DNA of 64,000 nt. It comes from Anaerolineae bacterium (GTDB lineage: Bacteria; Chloroflexota; Anaerolineae; Aggregatilineales; UBA2796). The stretch is from assembly GCA_019637615.1 (NCBI GenBank), contig JAHBVJ010000035.1, positions 1-64,000 of the forward strand, read 5' to 3'. The notes under the pieces are model-generated. The model was not told the DNA's origin and ran no database searches. It saw only the letters and a program-made list of their open reading frames with translations. The first letter of the stretch is position 1, and the number at the start of each line of letters is the position of its first letter. Of this stretch, positions 61,464 to 64,000 are shown piece by piece. A program made the position numbers and the translations under genes.

Positions 61464-62930
61464 CTAGGGCGAAGTGGAGAGTTTGCCGATCAAATCTTGC
61501 GCGTTGGGCTGGTACCCCATCTGCGTCAGGGCACGGATCGCCAGATCGCGGAAGCGCTGCTCGGTCGCGTTCTGGTACACGTACAGCAGCGACGAGATCG
61601 CCGTATTGCGTTCACCAATAGAATCCATGAACAGCGCGTAAAGATAGCGGGCACGGTCATCAGTGCTGTTCAGCGACAAAGCCCGTTCAAGGTTGATGCG
61701 TGCTTCGTTAGGTCTGCCAACGCGGTACAGTGCCCATCCGTAACAGGTGATGATCGTGGCATTATTGGAAAATTTCTGCGCCAGATTGCTGATCACCAGC
61801 AGGCCTTCGTCCTGTATGCGGATGTCCTCATCGACGTAAAAGGCCGCCAGCAGTGCCGCGAACTGCTCATTTTCTGGCGCAAGACCTACCGCCAGCTTGT
61901 ACCATTCCAGCGTCTTGACCTGATCACCGAGCACGCGGTACACCGTCCCGATCTCCGCCGCCACCGCCGCGTTGACGGGGTTCTGTGTGCCGAGTTGATC
62001 GAGGATAGCGAGGGCTTGCGCGGTGTCGCCCCTGATGCGCCAATGGACAGCAGCGACATATCGCACTTGCGGATCATCAGGAGCCAACGCCAGTGCGCGC
62101 TCAACCTGTGCCGCCCCGTCCAAACCTTGTTGGTCGCGGCTGAGGCCGAGGAAAGCCAGCGCATTCGGGTTGTTGGGATCGCCAATGAGGGCGACAGTGA
62201 AGGCATGTTCCGCCAACGACCACTCGCCGCTGTCTAGCAGCGCCAAACCAACCCGCAAAGCCAATGTTGGCGGCAAATCAGCAGGATGATCGCTGAACAC
62301 CTTGAGTACACGTTGCGCGCCGGCCCGATACTGTGGATCAGCCAAGGCTTGGCTCAGGTAACGCTGTGTAGTCGCCAGTTCTTTAGGAGCCAGCAGCAGT
62401 CCGGCCTGATACAACGCCCATTCATCGTGCGGATCGATTTGTAACCAGCGTTGCAAATACGTCAGTGCTTCGTCCCATTCCCGCTGCGCCAACGCCGCCG
62501 TGACCAATTGGCGGAAGGCGTTCCGGTCATCGGGGCGATCTTGTAAGGAGGCGTACCAGTAGGCGAGGGCAATATCAGTACGTCGCTGCTGCGAATAAAT
62601 AGCGGCAGCGCGACGGTACAGCGAAGGCGACCAGCCCGTCACCGCAGTGAGACGTTCGAGGTAGATCAGCGCGAGGTCAGTGCGGTTAGCGGCAAGACTG
62701 CTCGTCACCAATTTATCGAGCAGGAGCGAATCAGTGGGATGGATTTCTAAACCAGCTTGGTATTGGTGGATGGCCTCAGCAAAATGACCATCAGCTTGCG
62801 CGGTGTCGCCCCGCGTGACAATAGCCGACAACACATCGCTGCGAGGTTGTGGCAGCCACGCCAAACACACTGCTATCAGCCCGATCCGTACACTCCATCG
62901 CAGCACTGTCGATAAAGACAGCGACCTCAT
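61464..62930 (-). CDS. Tetratricopeptide repeat protein, exported or membrane-anchored
   Basis: 488 aa. An N-terminal hydrophobic segment (about 10-27, VLRWSVRIGLIAVCLAWL) anchors or exports it. From residue 40 to 480 there are about ten TPR-like helix pairs (HFAEAIHQYQAGLEIHPTD; WSPSLYRRAAAIYSQQRRTDIALAYWYASL and so on). TPR arrays act as protein-binding scaffolds; no enzyme domain is seen. The start overlaps the response regulator stop by 4 bases (ATGA), so the two are translationally coupled. Confidence 0.85.
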   Translation of the reverse strand: MRSLSLSTVLRWSVRIGLIAVCLAWLPQPRSDVLSAIVTRGDTAQADGHFAEAIHQYQAGLEIHPTDSLLLDKLVTSSLAANRTDLALIYLERLTAVTGWSPSLYRRAAAIYSQQRRTDIALAYWYASLQDRPDDRNAFRQLVTAALAQREWDEALTYLQRWLQIDPHDEWALYQAGLLLAPKELATTQRYLSQALADPQYRAGAQRVLKVFSDHPADLPPTLALRVGLALLDSGEWSLAEHAFTVALIGDPNNPNALAFLGLSRDQQGLDGAAQVERALALAPDDPQVRYVAAVHWRIRGDTAQALAILDQLGTQNPVNAAVAAEIGTVYRVLGDQVKTLEWYKLAVGLAPENEQFAALLAAFYVDEDIRIQDEGLLVISNLAQKFSNNATIITCYGWALYRVGRPNEARINLERALSLNSTDDRARYLYALFMDSIGERNTAISSLLYVYQNATEQRFRDLAIRALTQMGYQPNAQDLIGKLSTSP

Positions 62931-63349
62931 GGCAGCTTGAGTAATTCGCGGACAACGCGCTGCACCTCACGCGGAGTAAACGGCTTGATCAGGTACAGAT
63001 CGATGCCTTGCAGTTTGCCCATCAGGCGGTTCGCGGGGTCGCCAAACGCCGTGATCACGATCACACGCGGCGCACCCTGTTCGCCCCGTAAACGCTTGAT
63101 CTCATCCAACACGCGCCATCCGTTTACATCGGGCAACCCGATGTCGAGCAGCAGCAAGTCAGGGTTCATCTCGTAAAAAGCGTTTACACCATCTACACCG
63201 GAGGTTTCGACATGGGCATCTATATTGATCATCGAGAGCGCACGCTTGAGAATATCCGCGAAATCGCGCGTATCCTCGATGATCAATGCACGAGCGACAG
63301 GATTCACTGTCGTCTCTATAGGATTGACGAGGTCTTGATGTTCAGTCAT
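62927..63349 (-). CDS. Single-domain response regulator
   Basis: 140 aa. Receiver domain with acidic pair E25-D26, phosphate-accepting D69 (LLLLDIGLP), Thr in VITAF and Lys in LIKPF. No output domain. The ATG at 63349 is chosen because the receiver begins about 19 residues later; 30 further upstream codons are unlike the family. It is coupled by a 4-base overlap to a TPR protein gene, an arrangement suggesting that the regulator acts through the TPR scaffold. Confidence 0.87.
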   Translation of the reverse strand: MTEHQDLVNPIETTVNPVARALIIEDTRDFADILKRALSMINIDAHVETSGVDGVNAFYEMNPDLLLLDIGLPDVNGWRVLDEIKRLRGEQGAPRVIVITAFGDPANRLMGKLQGIDLYLIKPFTPREVQRVVRELLKLP

Positions 63350-63506
63350 GCTATTCAGTCCATCCCCTACTGTCTCGATTGTAGTATAAACCTGAACTTG
63401 TAGAACTGATGAAATTAGACATTCACAATTTTCATACAATTCGAGTGCTTCCGTGTTATCATCGCTTGTGATGAATTACACAAGTGAATGTGGTGAATTT
63501 TAGCTT

Positions 63507-64000
63507 ATGCGTGGAAAATACGTTGTGCTGCTCGTATTGTTGAGTGGGGTAGTGTTTGGTGTTGCGGGGATGCGCTATGCCTTCGATCCGTCCCCTGTCT
63601 ATGAACGTTTCGATCAGCGACGTGATGCGCTGCCCGACGAGGTGACCGGGCCACGGCTACTAGTTGAACAGATCAATGATTTCCAACGGACGGATTTCGA
63701 GCCGTTAGCGCCCGATGCACAAGGCATCCAGCGCGCGCACGCCGTCTACAAAGAGCTTGGCGAACGTCAAGTTGACCTCAGTGCCCAGCAAATCGATCCT
63801 CAACATGGTCTAGATGAACTGAAAGCCATGCAAAAGGACTACGAAAATAATCCGAATGTCTCGCGCTTGGTTTTCTATCCGGATGCTCAAACGCCGTATC
63901 TATATGTGGTCTATGCGGCGGAAGGACGCGCCGTTTACGAATTCGCGTGGATCAATAACGGATGGCTGTTGCGGGCGTATACCAATCAGTCTGATGCGGA
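63507..64000 (+). CDS. Exported hypothetical protein, truncated at the window edge
   Basis: The ATG at 63507 opens a frame of at least 164 codons that runs to the end of the window without a stop. It begins with a signal or anchor segment (YVVLLVLLSGVVFGVAGM, about 5-22). The rest is a soluble-looking region with conserved-type segments FYPDAQTPYLYVVYAAEGRAVYEFAW. I do not recognise a family. It is divergent from the response regulator at 62927. Confidence 0.65.
   Translation, partial: MRGKYVVLLVLLSGVVFGVAGMRYAFDPSPVYERFDQRRDALPDEVTGPRLLVEQINDFQRTDFEPLAPDAQGIQRAHAVYKELGERQVDLSAQQIDPQHGLDELKAMQKDYENNPNVSRLVFYPDAQTPYLYVVYAAEGRAVYEFAWINNGWLLRAYTNQSDA

Overview
The window looks like chromosome from a Chloroflexota bacterium, probably of the Anaerolineae side of the phylum. 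This is inferred from style, not from a marker gene: many exported proteins carry low-complexity Thr/Pro stalks (TPTPTNTP type), there are TIR and FGE-like domain fusions, MmyB-like regulators and a DUF5060 glycosidase-like protein, on a moderately GC-rich background. No rRNA, tRNA, CRISPR array or transposase gene was found. The last gene runs off the right edge.

Layout. 0.1-4.4 kb: a FAD disulfide oxidoreductase, a MntA/HepT toxin-antitoxin pair and a flotillin-like protein. 4.6-16.3 kb: a minus-strand locus with a peptide-type ABC importer (DppA, B, C, D), a DppF ATPase fused in frame to hydantoinase subunit A, an O-methyltransferase and a hydantoinase subunit B with a DNA-binding-like tail. 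An SDR dehydrogenase precedes it and a divergent MmyB-type regulator sits at its head. 16.4-20.4 kb: that regulator, an AT-rich HsdR-N-like nuclease gene bracketed by a 73-bp direct repeat of the regulator's 3' end, and a PAS histidine kinase. 20.4-29.2 kb: mixed housekeeping and hypothetical genes, including lactate racemase LarA, a Crp/Fnr regulator, a CYTH protein and DUF503. 29.2-39.3 kb: a periplasmic molybdoenzyme and a glycoside-use locus (GH43, LacI regulator, sugar-binding protein, two permeases, GH3) with no ATPase of its own. 39.4-49.2 kb: AAC(3)-like acetyltransferase, thiolase, a secreted CAP protein, a response regulator, DUF402, ribosomal protein S1, Nudix, and a DUF5060/clan-A glycosidase-like protein. 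49.3-64 kb: a TIR-TM-FGE-like membrane protein, a RecB-like nuclease, a receiver-GAF histidine kinase, S41 protease, SCO1, GGCT, M20 amidohydrolase, Lgt, a TPR protein with a response regulator, and a truncated exported protein.

Beyond the genes, the intergenic DNA has several interspersed repeat families. (1) Four MITE-like elements of about 130-157 bp with imperfect terminal inverted repeats each sit inside the loop of a different palindrome; uninterrupted versions of two of those palindromes occur elsewhere in the window. (2) A two-hairpin REP-like module often lies just after gene 3' ends. (3) A GGACGCC hairpin follows two minus-strand genes, and its stem bases covary between copies. (4) A 32-bp element made of four heptamers (ACTNAGC-type, second unit ending GG) lies directly before three start codons and also at other gene borders.

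The most unusual genes are the transporter ATPase-hydantoinase A fusion with its partner HyuB-HTH, and the TIR protein whose predicted topology (TIR inside, FGE-like domain outside) resembles an upside-down Toll-like receptor. Functions are family assignments from motifs; substrates are inferred.
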